Positions 16,517 through 25,514 of a DNA stretch of 64,000 nucleotides are shown here, in pieces. A program made the translations under genes and the position numbers. The stretch lies in NCBI GenBank assembly GCA_035765415.1, contig DASTXR010000073.1:12803-76802 (forward strand), in the 5' to 3' direction. The DNA is from CADEED01 sp035765415 (lineage in GTDB: Bacteria; Pseudomonadota; Gammaproteobacteria; Steroidobacterales; Steroidobacteraceae). How positions within the stretch are numbered: the first letter of the stretch is position 1; every line of letters begins with the position of its first letter. Below the pieces are notes generated by a model. It was not told the DNA's origin and did no database searches. It saw nothing but the letters and a program-made list of their open reading frames with translations.

Positions 16517-17632
16517 ATGCATCTAACGCAGCAGCGGGACGGCGCCAATCTCGAAGTCGAACTAGCCGGAAGCTGGCGCGGCGCTGAATTGCCCGCCATC
16601 GACGCCGAGCTCGCGGCGCTGCCGCTCGGCGGAATCCGCACGCTGCGCATCAGCGTTCCCGAATCGCTCGACCTCGATCTTGCCGGCGCGTGGACCCTGC
16701 GCGAGTGGGCGAAGACCGCGGAGGCCGCAGGCGCGAGCGTGGAATTCACGGGGACACCGCCAGGGCAGTTCGAGCTCATCGACTCCACGCTGGGCGGCAA
16801 GCTCCATCTCACCCCGCCTTCGTCGTCAGAGCCCAGTTTCGAACCGGTGAGCGCGCTCGGCCGGCACGTCACGCGGCGCTGGATCAGCGTGAAGCAGGCG
16901 CTCGATTTCGTCGGACGGGCGACCATCACCCTGGCTCGCGCCTGCACGAGCTGGCGCAGGCTGCGGCCCACGTCGATCGCCCGCCACGTCTACGAGACCG
17001 GCCTCACGGCGGTTCCCATCGCCTCGCTGATCGCCTTCCTGATCACCGTGATCATTGCCTACATCGCCGCGCAGTACATGCGCACCTACGGCGCCGAGAT
17101 CTACGTGGTCGACCTCATCACCATCAGCGTGCTGCGCGAGCTCGCGGTGCTGCTGACCGCCATTATCGTCGCGGGCCGCTCGGGCAGCGCATTCGCGGCC
17201 GAAATCGGCGCCATGAAACTCAACGAGGAAGTCGACGCGCTGCATGCCATCGGCGTCGATCCGCACGAAGTGCTGGTGCTCCCGCGCGTGATCGGCCTGG
17301 TCATCGCATTGCCGCTGCTGACGGTGGCGGCGGATCTCGTCGGGCTCACCGGCGGCGCGCTGCTGTGCAAGCTGCTGCTCGACATGCCGCTGGTCGTCTT
17401 CATGGAGCGCGCCCAGGACTCGATTGCGCCCACCACGTTCTGGGTGGGCGTCATCAAGGCGCCGGTGTTCGCGTTGCTGATCGCCCTCACCGGTACGTAC
17501 CGCGGGCTGCAGGTGCGCGATTCCTCGCGCGAACTCGGCCGCCTGACTACCACGGCCGTCGTGCAATCGATCTTCCTGGTGCTGTTCGCGGACGCATTGT
17601 TCGCCGTGGCCTTCTGGATGCTGGATATCTGA
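16517..17632 (+). CDS. MlaE-family lipid transport permease with N-terminal STAS domain
   Basis: A 371-residue protein, about 110 longer than E. coli MlaE (260). The extra N-terminus (1-105) has a STAS-like pattern (LEVELAGSWRGAELPAIDAEL...RTLRISVPESLDLDLAGAWTLREW). E. coli Mla encodes that domain separately as MlaB, so this is MlaB fused to MlaE. The MlaE part runs from about 135: membrane segments alternate with the conserved AGRSGSAFAAEIGAMK loop and EEVDALHAIGVDPHEVLVLPR. It forms the channel half of an inner-membrane lipid transporter. The TGATG stop/start overlap couples it to the ATPase. Confidence 0.92.
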   Translation: MHLTQQRDGANLEVELAGSWRGAELPAIDAELAALPLGGIRTLRISVPESLDLDLAGAWTLREWAKTAEAAGASVEFTGTPPGQFELIDSTLGGKLHLTPPSSSEPSFEPVSALGRHVTRRWISVKQALDFVGRATITLARACTSWRRLRPTSIARHVYETGLTAVPIASLIAFLITVIIAYIAAQYMRTYGAEIYVVDLITISVLRELAVLLTAIIVAGRSGSAFAAEIGAMKLNEEVDALHAIGVDPHEVLVLPRVIGLVIALPLLTVAADLVGLTGGALLCKLLLDMPLVVFMERAQDSIAPTTFWVGVIKAPVFALLIALTGTYRGLQVRDSSRELGRLTTTAVVQSIFLVLFADALFAVAFWMLDI

Positions 17633-18396
17633 TGGCGCCACTCATCGAAGTTCGCGGGCTCGTGAACCGTTTCGGCGCGCAGGTCGTGCACGACGGGCTC
17701 GACATGACCGTGGAACAGGGCGAGGTCTTCGGTATCGTCGGTGGTTCCGGGTCCGGCAAATCCGTGCTGCTGCGGTCCATCCTCGGCCTGCAGCGGCCGA
17801 AAGCCGGTGAGGTGCTCATGCTCGGCCGCGACCTCACGCGCCTGTCGATCGCCGCGCTCAAGGAAATCAAGGCAACCTACGGCGTGACCTTCCAGCAAGG
17901 CGCGTTGTTCTCCTCGCTCACCGTTTTGCAAAACGTTCAATTGCCCATGCTCGAGCATCTGCACCTCTCGCCACGCGCGCTCGATGAGCTGGCGATGCTC
18001 AAGTTGCGCCTGGTCGGCCTGAAAGACGAAGCGGCGCAGAAATACCCCGCGCAGCTCTCGGGAGGCATGATCAAGCGCGCGGCGCTGGCGCGCGCGCTGG
18101 CGCTCGATCCGCGGCTGCTCATGCTGGACGAGCCCACGGCCGGCCTGGATCCGATCAGCGCCGCCGCCTTCGACGAACTGCTCATGGACCTGCGCAAGCA
18201 GCTAGGGCTCACGGTGATCATGATCACGCACGATCTCGACACCATCTTCAGAACTTGCGATCGCGTCGGGGTTATCATCGACCGCAAGATGACGAGCGAC
18301 ACCCTCGAGGGCATCACGCGCAATCCACACCCGTGGATCCAGGCCTATTTCCACGGCGAACGCGCCCTGCGCTTCGGCCAGGAAAAAGCACGGTAA
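17632..18396 (+). CDS. MlaF-family ATP-binding protein
   Basis: A 254-residue ATPase. Walker A is GGSGSGKSVLLR, the Q-loop lies in VTFQQGALFSSLTVLQNVQLP (typical of MlaF/Ttg2A), the signature is LSGGMIKRAALARAL, and Walker B is LLMLDEPTAGLDP followed by the switch His in MITHDLD. It powers lipid movement between the membranes together with the permease and the MCE protein. ATG 17632 overlaps the permease TGA, and its TAA overlaps the MCE ATG (TAATG). Confidence 0.93.
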   Translation: MAPLIEVRGLVNRFGAQVVHDGLDMTVEQGEVFGIVGGSGSGKSVLLRSILGLQRPKAGEVLMLGRDLTRLSIAALKEIKATYGVTFQQGALFSSLTVLQNVQLPMLEHLHLSPRALDELAMLKLRLVGLKDEAAQKYPAQLSGGMIKRAALARALALDPRLLMLDEPTAGLDPISAAAFDELLMDLRKQLGLTVIMITHDLDTIFRTCDRVGVIIDRKMTSDTLEGITRNPHPWIQAYFHGERALRFGQEKAR

Positions 18397-19331
18397 TGGA
18401 GCGGGAAGCTAACTACACGGCCGTGGGCGCCTTCGTGCTGCTCATCGTCTCCATGGCCGGCCTGTTCGTGTACTGGTACGCGGCCAGCAGCGACGCGCGC
18501 GATTACCGCCGCTACGAAATCTACTTCGAAGGCAGCGTCTCGGGCCTGAACCGCGGCAGCACGGTGCGTTATCTCGGCGTGGAAGTCGGCCAGGTGGTGT
18601 CCATCCGCATCGACAAGCGCGCTGCCGATCGCGTGCAGGTCGTCGCCGACATCGACTCGCAGACACCGATTTCCGCGAAGACGCTGGCCTCGCTGTCGCT
18701 GCAGGGTGTGACCGGCCTCCTGTACATCGACCTGCTGGCCAACGGCGACCCGACCCGACGCCAGGCATCCGTGCCCAGCGAGCGATACCCGGTCATCGAT
18801 TCGGTGCAATCGAACTTCGATCGGCTGCTCGCGAGCCTTCCGGATCTCGTGGGGCGCGCCACGGAAGTGGTGGACCGTGCGTCGCGCGTCCTGTCCGACG
18901 ACAACATCATGGCTTTTTCGAAGACCATGCAGCACATCGAGAAGTCGTCCGCCACGCTGCCGGGCGCCATGCGCGACGCCGCGGTCGTGGTGGCGGATCT
19001 CAAGGCCACGCTCGTCGACGTGCGCGCGGCCGCCGCCAACGTACGGCAACTCATGGACACCTCGGGACCGGATATGGCCGCCACGACCGAGCGCTTTCGC
19101 AAGATCTCCGAAAACCTTGCCAGCACCACGGCGAACCTGGACCGACTCATGACCGATCATCGCGAAGACCTCGGCCTCTTCCTGCGCGACAGCCTGCCGG
19201 AACTGGAGCGGCTGCTGCGCGACGGCCGCAGCGCCGCGCAGGAGTTCAGCGAGTTGTCGCGCAGCCTGAAGGCCGATCCCTCGCAGTTGTTGTACGAGCC
19301 CAGTTACAAAGGCGTGGAGATTCCGCGATGA
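18396..19331 (+). CDS. MCE-domain lipid-binding protein (MlaD-like)
   Basis: A 311-residue protein with one N-terminal membrane anchor (about 9-31) and one MCE domain (about 38-120: YEIYFEGSVSGLNRGSTVRYLGVEVG...SLQGVTGLLYIDL). After it comes a long helical region (about 150-300, coiled-coil-prone), unlike E. coli MlaD (183 residues). MCE proteins form hexameric rings that carry lipids across the periplasm; a longer helical tail would extend the tunnel, as in PqiB or LetB-like proteins. No second MCE repeat was seen. Stop TGA overlaps the lipoprotein start (ATGA). Confidence 0.92.
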   Translation: MEREANYTAVGAFVLLIVSMAGLFVYWYAASSDARDYRRYEIYFEGSVSGLNRGSTVRYLGVEVGQVVSIRIDKRAADRVQVVADIDSQTPISAKTLASLSLQGVTGLLYIDLLANGDPTRRQASVPSERYPVIDSVQSNFDRLLASLPDLVGRATEVVDRASRVLSDDNIMAFSKTMQHIEKSSATLPGAMRDAAVVVADLKATLVDVRAAAANVRQLMDTSGPDMAATTERFRKISENLASTTANLDRLMTDHREDLGLFLRDSLPELERLLRDGRSAAQEFSELSRSLKADPSQLLYEPSYKGVEIPR

Positions 19332-19978
19332 ACCCGCGCGCATCGTTCATCGTCCCGGTGTCGCTGGCGCTCGCCTCGTGCGGCAGCGTGTTCGAAAGCG
19401 ACCTGGCGGCGCCGCAGTCCTATGTATTGCGCCTGCCAGCGGCGCCCACGCCCGAAGTGAACGGCGACGCGGGCCGAGTCGTGGTGCAGCGGCCCGACGC
19501 GAGTCCCGGCCTCGAATCCGAGCGCATCGCGCTGGTGCGGAGCGAACAACGCTTCGACTTCTACGCCGCGAGCCGCTGGGCGGCGCCCGCGCCCGACGTC
19601 ATCGGCAGCGTGATGATCGACACCCTGCGTGCCACCGGCGCGTTCTCCGCGGTGCTCGATGACTCGGCCCCCTTCGCGGCGCGCTACAGCCTGCGCTGCA
19701 CGCTGCGCCGCTTCGAAGCGGATTACACGAAAGGCAGCGGCGCTCCCACGGTGTTCGTGACGCTCGACTGCACGCTCGGCCGCCGTCGCGACCGCGAATT
19801 GCTCGCGAGTTTCACGGCGGAAGGGTCCGCCAGGGCCGCCGAAGATCGCCTCAATGCGGTGGTCGCCGCCTTCGAGTCGGCCACAGCCGCCGCGATGACC
19901 GAGCTCGGCCGTGCCGCCACTACCGCCGTTGCCAATGAAAAGCCGGCCAGCGACCGGCCGCCGTCAGAAGGTAGATAG
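19328..19978 (+). CDS. ABC-type transport auxiliary lipoprotein (PqiC-like)
   Basis: A 216-residue lipoprotein. The signal peptide ends in the lipobox LASC (Cys19). The body fits the ABC_trans_aux family (PqiC/YmbA), with SYVLRLPA near the N-terminus and a second alpha/beta half containing VIGSVMIDTLRATGAFSAV. PqiC-type proteins attach the MCE tunnel to the outer membrane, so this completes the operon in place of MlaA/MlaC, which are absent here. It converges on the phospholipase-D-like gene and overlaps its 3' end by 15 bases. Confidence 0.88.
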   Translation: MNPRASFIVPVSLALASCGSVFESDLAAPQSYVLRLPAAPTPEVNGDAGRVVVQRPDASPGLESERIALVRSEQRFDFYAASRWAAPAPDVIGSVMIDTLRATGAFSAVLDDSAPFAARYSLRCTLRRFEADYTKGSGAPTVFVTLDCTLGRRRDRELLASFTAEGSARAAEDRLNAVVAAFESATAAAMTELGRAATTAVANEKPASDRPPSEGR

Positions 19979-21502
19979 CCCGGTCGCTTCCATGAGGCGA
20001 TAGAGCCAGTAGCTGCTCTGCGAAGGATCGGCGTAGGTGCCGAACTCCGCGGTGTATTCGAGCTCGGGTGGTCCCCGGTTGGTCCACAGCGAATCGAACC
20101 AGGCGCTGATCTGCGCGGCGATCTGCGCGTTCAGGGGAACACTGACCGCGACATTGGCCTCGAGGTTGAAATCTTCGAGGTTGCGCCGCGTGAGATTGGC
20201 GCTGCCCAGCGTGAACCAGAATTCCGTGGCGGAGCGCATGGTGATGAGCTTGCTGTGGAACTGCTCGCCATGCGTGCGGAACCAGCGCACCTGGATCGCG
20301 CCGTCGGAAGCCGCCGCGAGCTCGGTGGCCACCGATCGGTTGGGGATGCCGTTCTTGGTGCGGCCGAACGCGTCCTTGTTGGGGTCGAGCAGCACGCGCA
20401 CCGACACGCCGCGCCTGGACGCGGCCAGCAATGCCTGGATCACATCGCGGTCCGACAGGTAGAACATCGCGATGTCGATGCTGTCGCCGACGCGCGCGCC
20501 GGAGAAATTGCGCACGATGGCCGCGCGGATCTCGCCTTCGGTGAGCACCTGCACGCGCGCCGTGTTTTCCGGCGCCAGGGCCGTGGCGGCCGGCGCTTCG
20601 GGGATTTTCCAGCCGCCATTCCAGCCCGCATCCGCGGCGATGGCCAGCTCACTCTCCACCAGCGGCGCGAGCGCCGCGCCGCTCAGCTTCAGCGCCACGT
20701 TCGAGTGCCGGCTGCTCGCGTCGTGGGGGTTGGCGGAAGTGACGATACCCACCATGCCGCCTTTGCCGTCGTCGCCGATGATCAACTTGCGATGGTCCGC
20801 CTTGAAGTTGAGCAGCCGGGCCCACGCGCCGAAGCTGACGAGATCGGGGCCCGCGTCGAGCGGGTTCGGAAGGCTGGCGTCGCCCGTGCCGTCACCCGAC
20901 CACCAGCTCATGGTCAGGCGCCAGAACGCGGAGTAGATAGGGTTGGAATCGCGCAGGCGGTCGAGATCGGGCGCCACCACTTCGATGCCGGCGCCGCGCA
21001 GCGTGGCGAGATCGCGCGACGGAAGCCCGCCGTATACGTCGTTGATGGGGTCGGCGATCACCAGGATGCGCATCTGGGGCATCTCGCGTTTGCGTTTCAG
21101 CAGCGCGTCGCGCAGCTCGACGGACAGTTCGCGATGTGGGGCGGTTCCGGCAGTGGCGCCGCGCTGGCCATTGAACAGGAAGAAATCGAGGATGAGATAG
21201 TCGCGCGCCTGGCCGATGAGGCCGAGCACCGAGTCGAAGATCTGCTGGCGTACCACCGGGGCACCGAACACGTCGGCGCCGGTCACGTCAGTGAGGAACT
21301 GGAGCTGGTTGAGCGGCGTCTCGACGATGGATCCGCGCACGCTGACGCCGTCGGGCAGCGGTTTGTAGAGATTCCAGAGAGCGGTCAGCGCCCACAGCGT
21401 CAGAAAACCGTAGAAAAACAGCCGTCCCAGGCGCCGTTTTCGTCGTGGCGCCGTCTGTGGGGGAGACGTATCGATCGATGGCTCGTCAGGCTCATCAGCC
21501 AT
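19964..21502 (-). CDS. phospholipase D-family protein (cardiolipin synthase-like)
   Basis: A 512-residue membrane-anchored protein: a cytoplasmic basic N-terminus (PRRKRRLGR), one membrane segment (about 28-46) and two PLD halves. The first HxK motif is ADHRKLIIGDD with a following SANPHD. The second is QFHSKLITM followed by GSANLTRRNLEDFNLE. Both halves keep the catalytic His and Lys. This pattern fits the PLDc_2 superfamily, to which cardiolipin synthases belong; it is longer than ClsB and the substrate is uncertain. The neighbouring lipid-transport operon is suggestive. Its start overlaps the ABC-F gene end by 8 bases. Confidence 0.85.
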   Translation of the reverse strand: MADEPDEPSIDTSPPQTAPRRKRRLGRLFFYGFLTLWALTALWNLYKPLPDGVSVRGSIVETPLNQLQFLTDVTGADVFGAPVVRQQIFDSVLGLIGQARDYLILDFFLFNGQRGATAGTAPHRELSVELRDALLKRKREMPQMRILVIADPINDVYGGLPSRDLATLRGAGIEVVAPDLDRLRDSNPIYSAFWRLTMSWWSGDGTGDASLPNPLDAGPDLVSFGAWARLLNFKADHRKLIIGDDGKGGMVGIVTSANPHDASSRHSNVALKLSGAALAPLVESELAIAADAGWNGGWKIPEAPAATALAPENTARVQVLTEGEIRAAIVRNFSGARVGDSIDIAMFYLSDRDVIQALLAASRRGVSVRVLLDPNKDAFGRTKNGIPNRSVATELAAASDGAIQVRWFRTHGEQFHSKLITMRSATEFWFTLGSANLTRRNLEDFNLEANVAVSVPLNAQIAAQISAWFDSLWTNRGPPELEYTAEFGTYADPSQSSYWLYRLMEATGLSTF

Positions 21503-23405
21503 TCAGGGATTCTAGCCGCTCCGACAGCTCCAGCCAGCGTGTCTCGAGTTGTTCCACTTCGCGAATGAGAACCGCGTGGCGTTCCGTGACCTTGCGCGCA
21601 TGAGCCGCATCACGGGAATAGTCGACATCGGCGAGCTCCTTCTCGAGCTTCGCGCGCTCCTGCCCGAGCTTTTCCAACGACGTCTCGATGGACTTGATCT
21701 CCTGCCGTTTCGGCGCGACGTCGTTGCGCGCGTCGGCCTTTTCGCGCTTCTGTCCGCGCCCCTTCTCGCCGCGGGTATCGCCGCGTACTTTCGGCGCGGC
21801 AGGCGTGGAAGCGGAACTGCCGCGCTTCTCCAGCCAGTTGGAGTAGTCCTCGAGGTCTCCCTCGAAGTCGGTGACCGCGCCGTCGGCGACCAGCCAGAAC
21901 TGGTCGCAGACGCTGCGCAGCAGGCCGCGATCGTGCGAGACCACGATCACCGCGCCGGCGAAGTCCTGCAGCGCGGTGATCAGCGAATGACGCATCTCGA
22001 AATCGAGGTGGTTAGTGGGCTCGTCGAGCAGCAGCAGGTTGGGGCGCTCGGCCACCAGGATGGCCAGCGCCAGGCGCGCGCGTTCGCCGCCGGAGAAGTG
22101 CACCACCGGTTCGAACACGCGGTCGCCGCGAAAGCCGAAACCGCCGAGGTGATTGCGGCGCCGCTGTTCGTCCCATTGACTGCGCGCACCGATTTCATCG
22201 ATGCGGTTGGTGAGGGCTATCAACGCCGTGTCGCGCGAGTCGAGCCGGTCCACCTCCAGCTGCGCGAAATTGCCGACGATGAGGTCAGGCGACGCAACGC
22301 GGTCGCCGCCGGCGGGCGGCAGTGCGCCCGAAATGAGCTTCATGAGCGTGGACTTGCCGGCGCCGTTGCGTCCGAGAATGCCGATGCGCTCGCCCGGATT
22401 CACCGAGCGCCCGACGCCCGAAATCACCACGCGATCGCCGTAACCGGCCGACGCGCCGTCGAGCGTGACCAGGGGCTGCGGCAACTTGTTGGCCGCGGCG
22501 AATTCCCACTCGAAGGTGTCGAGCTCCTGGTAGGTCGCGATGGTCTCGAGTTTCGACAGCGCCTTGATGCGGCTCTGTACCTGGCGCGCCTTGCTGGCCT
22601 GGGCGCGGAAGCGGTCGATGAACGAGTGCAGCCGCGCCGTTTCACGCGCCTGCCGCGCCGCCATGGCGGCCGACTGCTGGATGCTGGCGGCGTGCTGGCG
22701 CTGGAAGTCGGTGTAGTTGCCGGTCCAGTGCGTGAGCTGGCCGCTTTCCAGGTTGACGATGCGGTTCACGATGTCGTCGAGGAACTCGCGGTCATGCGAG
22801 ACCAGCAGCAGGGTGCCGGCGAATCGCTGCAGCCAGCCCTCGAGCCACAACACGGCGTCGAGATCGAGGTGGTTGGTCGGCTCGTCGAGCATGAGCACGT
22901 CGGCGCGCGACATCAGCGCACGCGCCATGTTGGCGCGCATCTGCAGGCCGCCCGACAGTTCCTTCACCTTGCGGTCGATGTCGGAAGGCGCGAACCCCAG
23001 TCCGTCGGCGAGTTCCGCGGCGCGCGCGGCGGAGGTGTAACCGCCGGCGAGATCGTAGTCGCCTAACAGGTGCGCCTCCTGCATGCCGTCGTCGTCGGCG
23101 CGTGCTTTCTCGAGCTCGGCCTCGATGGCCATGAGCCGCGAGTCGCCGCTGCGCACGTATTCGAGCACCGTGGATTCCGTGCGCGGCAATTCCTGCGACA
23201 CCGAGACGAAGTTGAGCTTGCCGGGCACGGAGTAATCGCCGGAATCGGCGCCAAGGTCACCTCGCAGCAGCGCGAGCAGGCTCGACTTGCCGCACCCGTT
23301 GCGTCCGACGATGCCGATCTTGTCGCCACGGAAGATGGTGAGGTTGGCCCGGTCGAAAAGGACCGTGGCGCCCCTTCGCAGGCGCAGTTCCCGAAGTTCA
23401 AGCAT
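21495..23405 (-). CDS. ABC-F family ATPase, YheS type
   Basis: A 636-residue soluble ABC-F protein with two nucleotide-binding domains. The first has Walker A GRNGCGKSS, signature LSGGLQMR, and DEPTNHLDLDAV. The second has GRNGAGKST, signature FSGGERARLAL, and DEPTNHLDFEM. The interdomain linker (about 240-310) is rich in Arg/Gln and contains the ABC-F signature RLHSFIDRFRAQASKARQVQSRIKAL. The C-terminal 70 residues are a coiled coil. The length equals E. coli YheS (637). ABC-F proteins act at the ribosome E site and rescue stalled elongation. It is transcribed ahead of the phospholipase-D-like gene. Confidence 0.93.
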   Translation of the reverse strand: MLELRELRLRRGATVLFDRANLTIFRGDKIGIVGRNGCGKSSLLALLRGDLGADSGDYSVPGKLNFVSVSQELPRTESTVLEYVRSGDSRLMAIEAELEKARADDDGMQEAHLLGDYDLAGGYTSAARAAELADGLGFAPSDIDRKVKELSGGLQMRANMARALMSRADVLMLDEPTNHLDLDAVLWLEGWLQRFAGTLLLVSHDREFLDDIVNRIVNLESGQLTHWTGNYTDFQRQHAASIQQSAAMAARQARETARLHSFIDRFRAQASKARQVQSRIKALSKLETIATYQELDTFEWEFAAANKLPQPLVTLDGASAGYGDRVVISGVGRSVNPGERIGILGRNGAGKSTLMKLISGALPPAGGDRVASPDLIVGNFAQLEVDRLDSRDTALIALTNRIDEIGARSQWDEQRRRNHLGGFGFRGDRVFEPVVHFSGGERARLALAILVAERPNLLLLDEPTNHLDFEMRHSLITALQDFAGAVIVVSHDRGLLRSVCDQFWLVADGAVTDFEGDLEDYSNWLEKRGSSASTPAAPKVRGDTRGEKGRGQKREKADARNDVAPKRQEIKSIETSLEKLGQERAKLEKELADVDYSRDAAHARKVTERHAVLIREVEQLETRWLELSERLESLNG

Positions 23406-23554
23406 GAGTGGGTTCCAGCATGGGGGCGCGATTCTAGGGGAGCGAGGCTATCCTGTCGTCGGTGTTTGGACGACGGCGCCTGACCCGAAACCCGGGCCCT
23501 CACCGTTGATGTCTCAGAGCGCGTCTCAGCGACAATTCAAGGGAGCAGGCAGAA

Positions 23555-24181
23555 ATGAAAGCTCATCATTCATGGGCACTGGCCGCGGTGCTGGCGTTGC
23601 CCGTCACGGTTTGGGCGGCGGAGCCGGTTGCTCCGCCATGCGCCGCATCATCGAACGTGTCCGACTACGGCGTGGAGATGACCGACCTCATCGACAAGGT
23701 CGCGAAGCGCACCGGCAAGCAATTCATCGTCGACCCGCGCGTGCGGGCCCAGGTTTCCACATCGGGCCTCGATCCCGACAAGATCGACTATGGCAGGCTG
23801 CTCGCGATTCTCACGATCCACCAGTTCGCCGCCTACGAATCGAACGGCGTCGTGAAGGTCCTGCCCGACGCCAACGCCCGGCAATTGCCGATCCCGGTCA
23901 CCACCGAAGTCCCGGCGAAGGCGCTCGACGACGAATACGTGACGGTGATGTTCCAGGCGAAGAACATGTGCACGGCGCACGCGGTGCCGGTGCTGCGGCC
24001 GCTCATGCCGCAGGCCGCCCACCTTGCGGCGTTCCCGCAGGCCAACACGCTGTTGATTTCCGATCACGCGGGCAATGCGCGCCGCATCATCGATATGGCC
24101 GAACGCCTCGACAAGGCGGCGCCGGCCGGGCAGAAGTGCCCGCCCGACATGTGGGCGGCCGCCAAGGGCGACGGCAAGTAG
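23555..24181 (+). CDS. orphan secretin N-terminal domain protein
   Basis: A 208-residue protein with a signal peptide (1-21, VWAAE). Residues about 38-105 match a secretin N0 domain (MTDLIDKVAKRTGKQFIVDPRVRAQVS...LLAILTIHQFAAYESNGVVKVLPD). Residues about 120-195 match an N1/N2-type domain (YVTVMFQAKNMCTAHAVPVLRPLMPQAAHLAAFPQANTLLISDHAGNARRIIDMAERLD). The secretin channel domain is absent, so it cannot form a pore. Two or three Cys (NMCTAH, KCPPD) are unusual. It could dock on a secretin or GspC-like protein. No secretion genes are adjacent; the GspA/GspB pair lies 20 kb away. Confidence 0.8.
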   Translation: MKAHHSWALAAVLALPVTVWAAEPVAPPCAASSNVSDYGVEMTDLIDKVAKRTGKQFIVDPRVRAQVSTSGLDPDKIDYGRLLAILTIHQFAAYESNGVVKVLPDANARQLPIPVTTEVPAKALDDEYVTVMFQAKNMCTAHAVPVLRPLMPQAAHLAAFPQANTLLISDHAGNARRIIDMAERLDKAAPAGQKCPPDMWAAAKGDGK

Positions 24182-24187
24182 TTAGCG

Positions 24188-25429
24188 TCAGCGCCCCACC
24201 GGCGTCAGCAGGAACATGCGCTGGTTGTGGCACGGAACCGTCGTGATGGTGGAGGTGCCGGTGACCGGATCGAACTGGCTGCTCGGGCACAGCGTCAGGG
24301 GTTCCGAGTTGACGTAGCCACCCGCGGTGATCTGGCCGCGGCGGTTCACGGCGTACGCGTAGGTCAGCGTGATGCCGGCAGAGCGCGGGATCAGCGTGTT
24401 GAGATCGTAAACGAGGCCGCCTTTCCACAGCACCGCGCGCTCTGAGCTGTTGTCGGAGAACGGGCAGTACTGGCCGGCGCCTGAATCGCCCACGGTCTCG
24501 CCGTCGTAACCCACGCCGTAGGCGTGGCTCGAGACGGCACCGGGCAAATGCGGCAGCACGATTTCGCGGCCGTCACGCTCCCAGCGCACCGCCACGCCGG
24601 GATCGCACCCGTTGGCGAAGTCGGGCTGCGAGTTCGTGGAGATGCGTCCGGCCACTTCGCCAAGATCGTTGATATCGGTGGCGTCGACGCTGTGAGCGGG
24701 GTCGGCCGCGTGCAGCACGACCAGTTGCCCTGTAGGCACGTGGTAACGCACCGCCGAACGATCCACCGTACCGACCGCCACGTCGTGCACGTTGATGGCG
24801 GAGGGCGAACCACCCAGCGGCCCGGAAGTTTCCACGCCGGCCGCATTGCGGATCACCCAGCGGGTCTTGATGCACAGTTGATCCACCGGGGGAGGCAGGC
24901 TCGGGTCGCCGCGCAGCGCCCAACCCACGGTGTAGCGGCCATTGCCGTCGACGGCCGCCTGGAACTGGAGGTTTTCGCCGCAGGCCGGGTCGAAGAAGAT
25001 GCGCTCGCGGCCGCCAGCCAGCGACCACTTCGTGGCGTAGATGCCGCCGCCTTCGGGTGTGCCGAACTCGTAACCGAACAGCTCGCCGCGATTGTTGATG
25101 TTGTAGCTGTACGAGGCGACCGGGCCTGAACGCGGCAGTTCCACGGCCCCGAACCACGGCGCGGCGACGAAAGTGCCGCTCAGGAACTGCAGGGTCCCGG
25201 TCGCCGGGTCGACGGTGGAATAACAATTGGCCGTCGCATTGACGACGCCGAAGTCGTTGATCCGGGTGATCGACGCGCCCGCCGAGTAGCCGTCGACACA
25301 GCCGTCCGTGAGCGAATCGGGAATGGGCAGTTGCGTGACGCGATAGCGGCTGACCGCGGGTTCGTGCGCCTGCGCGCCAAACGCACAGAGCAGGCCTGCA
25401 AACGTGGCGAGTGAGCGAGGAAGTTTCAT
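24188..25429 (-). CDS. secreted HAF-repeat-like protein, paralog A
   Basis: A 413-residue secreted protein (signal peptide 1-22, FGAQAHE). The body consists of a repeated beta-strand unit of the form INDxGxVxG (ITRINDFGVVNA, YNINNRGELFGYE, VDATDINDLGEVAGR, AVNRRGQITAGGY). That is the style of the HAF/extracellular-repeat and DUF3466 families, predicted beta-propellers. The C-terminus is NQRMFLLTPVGR. It is 85 bases downstream of a paralog with the same architecture. Function unknown; no enzymatic residues are evident. ATG 25429 was chosen because it begins a proper signal peptide. Confidence 0.75.
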   Translation of the reverse strand: MKLPRSLATFAGLLCAFGAQAHEPAVSRYRVTQLPIPDSLTDGCVDGYSAGASITRINDFGVVNATANCYSTVDPATGTLQFLSGTFVAAPWFGAVELPRSGPVASYSYNINNRGELFGYEFGTPEGGGIYATKWSLAGGRERIFFDPACGENLQFQAAVDGNGRYTVGWALRGDPSLPPPVDQLCIKTRWVIRNAAGVETSGPLGGSPSAINVHDVAVGTVDRSAVRYHVPTGQLVVLHAADPAHSVDATDINDLGEVAGRISTNSQPDFANGCDPGVAVRWERDGREIVLPHLPGAVSSHAYGVGYDGETVGDSGAGQYCPFSDNSSERAVLWKGGLVYDLNTLIPRSAGITLTYAYAVNRRGQITAGGYVNSEPLTLCPSSQFDPVTGTSTITTVPCHNQRMFLLTPVGR

Positions 25430-25462
25430 GGCAGCGGTCCCCCGGGTAATTCCTGTCTGCTG

Positions 25463-25484
25463 GCCGGTACTCTGTCGTACCGGC
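25463..25484. other. hairpin between the two HAF paralogs
   Basis: Perfect 8-bp arms GCCGGTAC and GTACCGGC around a TCTGTC loop. It lies in the short gap between the paralog genes, 34 bases upstream of the paralog A start on the minus strand. No T-run follows on either side, so it is not a classical terminator. It could be a processing site or mRNA stabiliser. Confidence 0.35.
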
Positions 25485-25514
25485 GCGATCGATGACACGA
25501 GGAGCGCCGCGGCG

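Noticed and set aside
16690..17631. In-frame extension of the MlaF gene through most of the permease gene
   Set aside because: The real start is the ATG at 17632 overlapping the permease stop; the extension is a shadow of the MlaE frame.
25463..25484. Hairpin as a terminator between the two paralogs
   Set aside because: No T-run on either strand.
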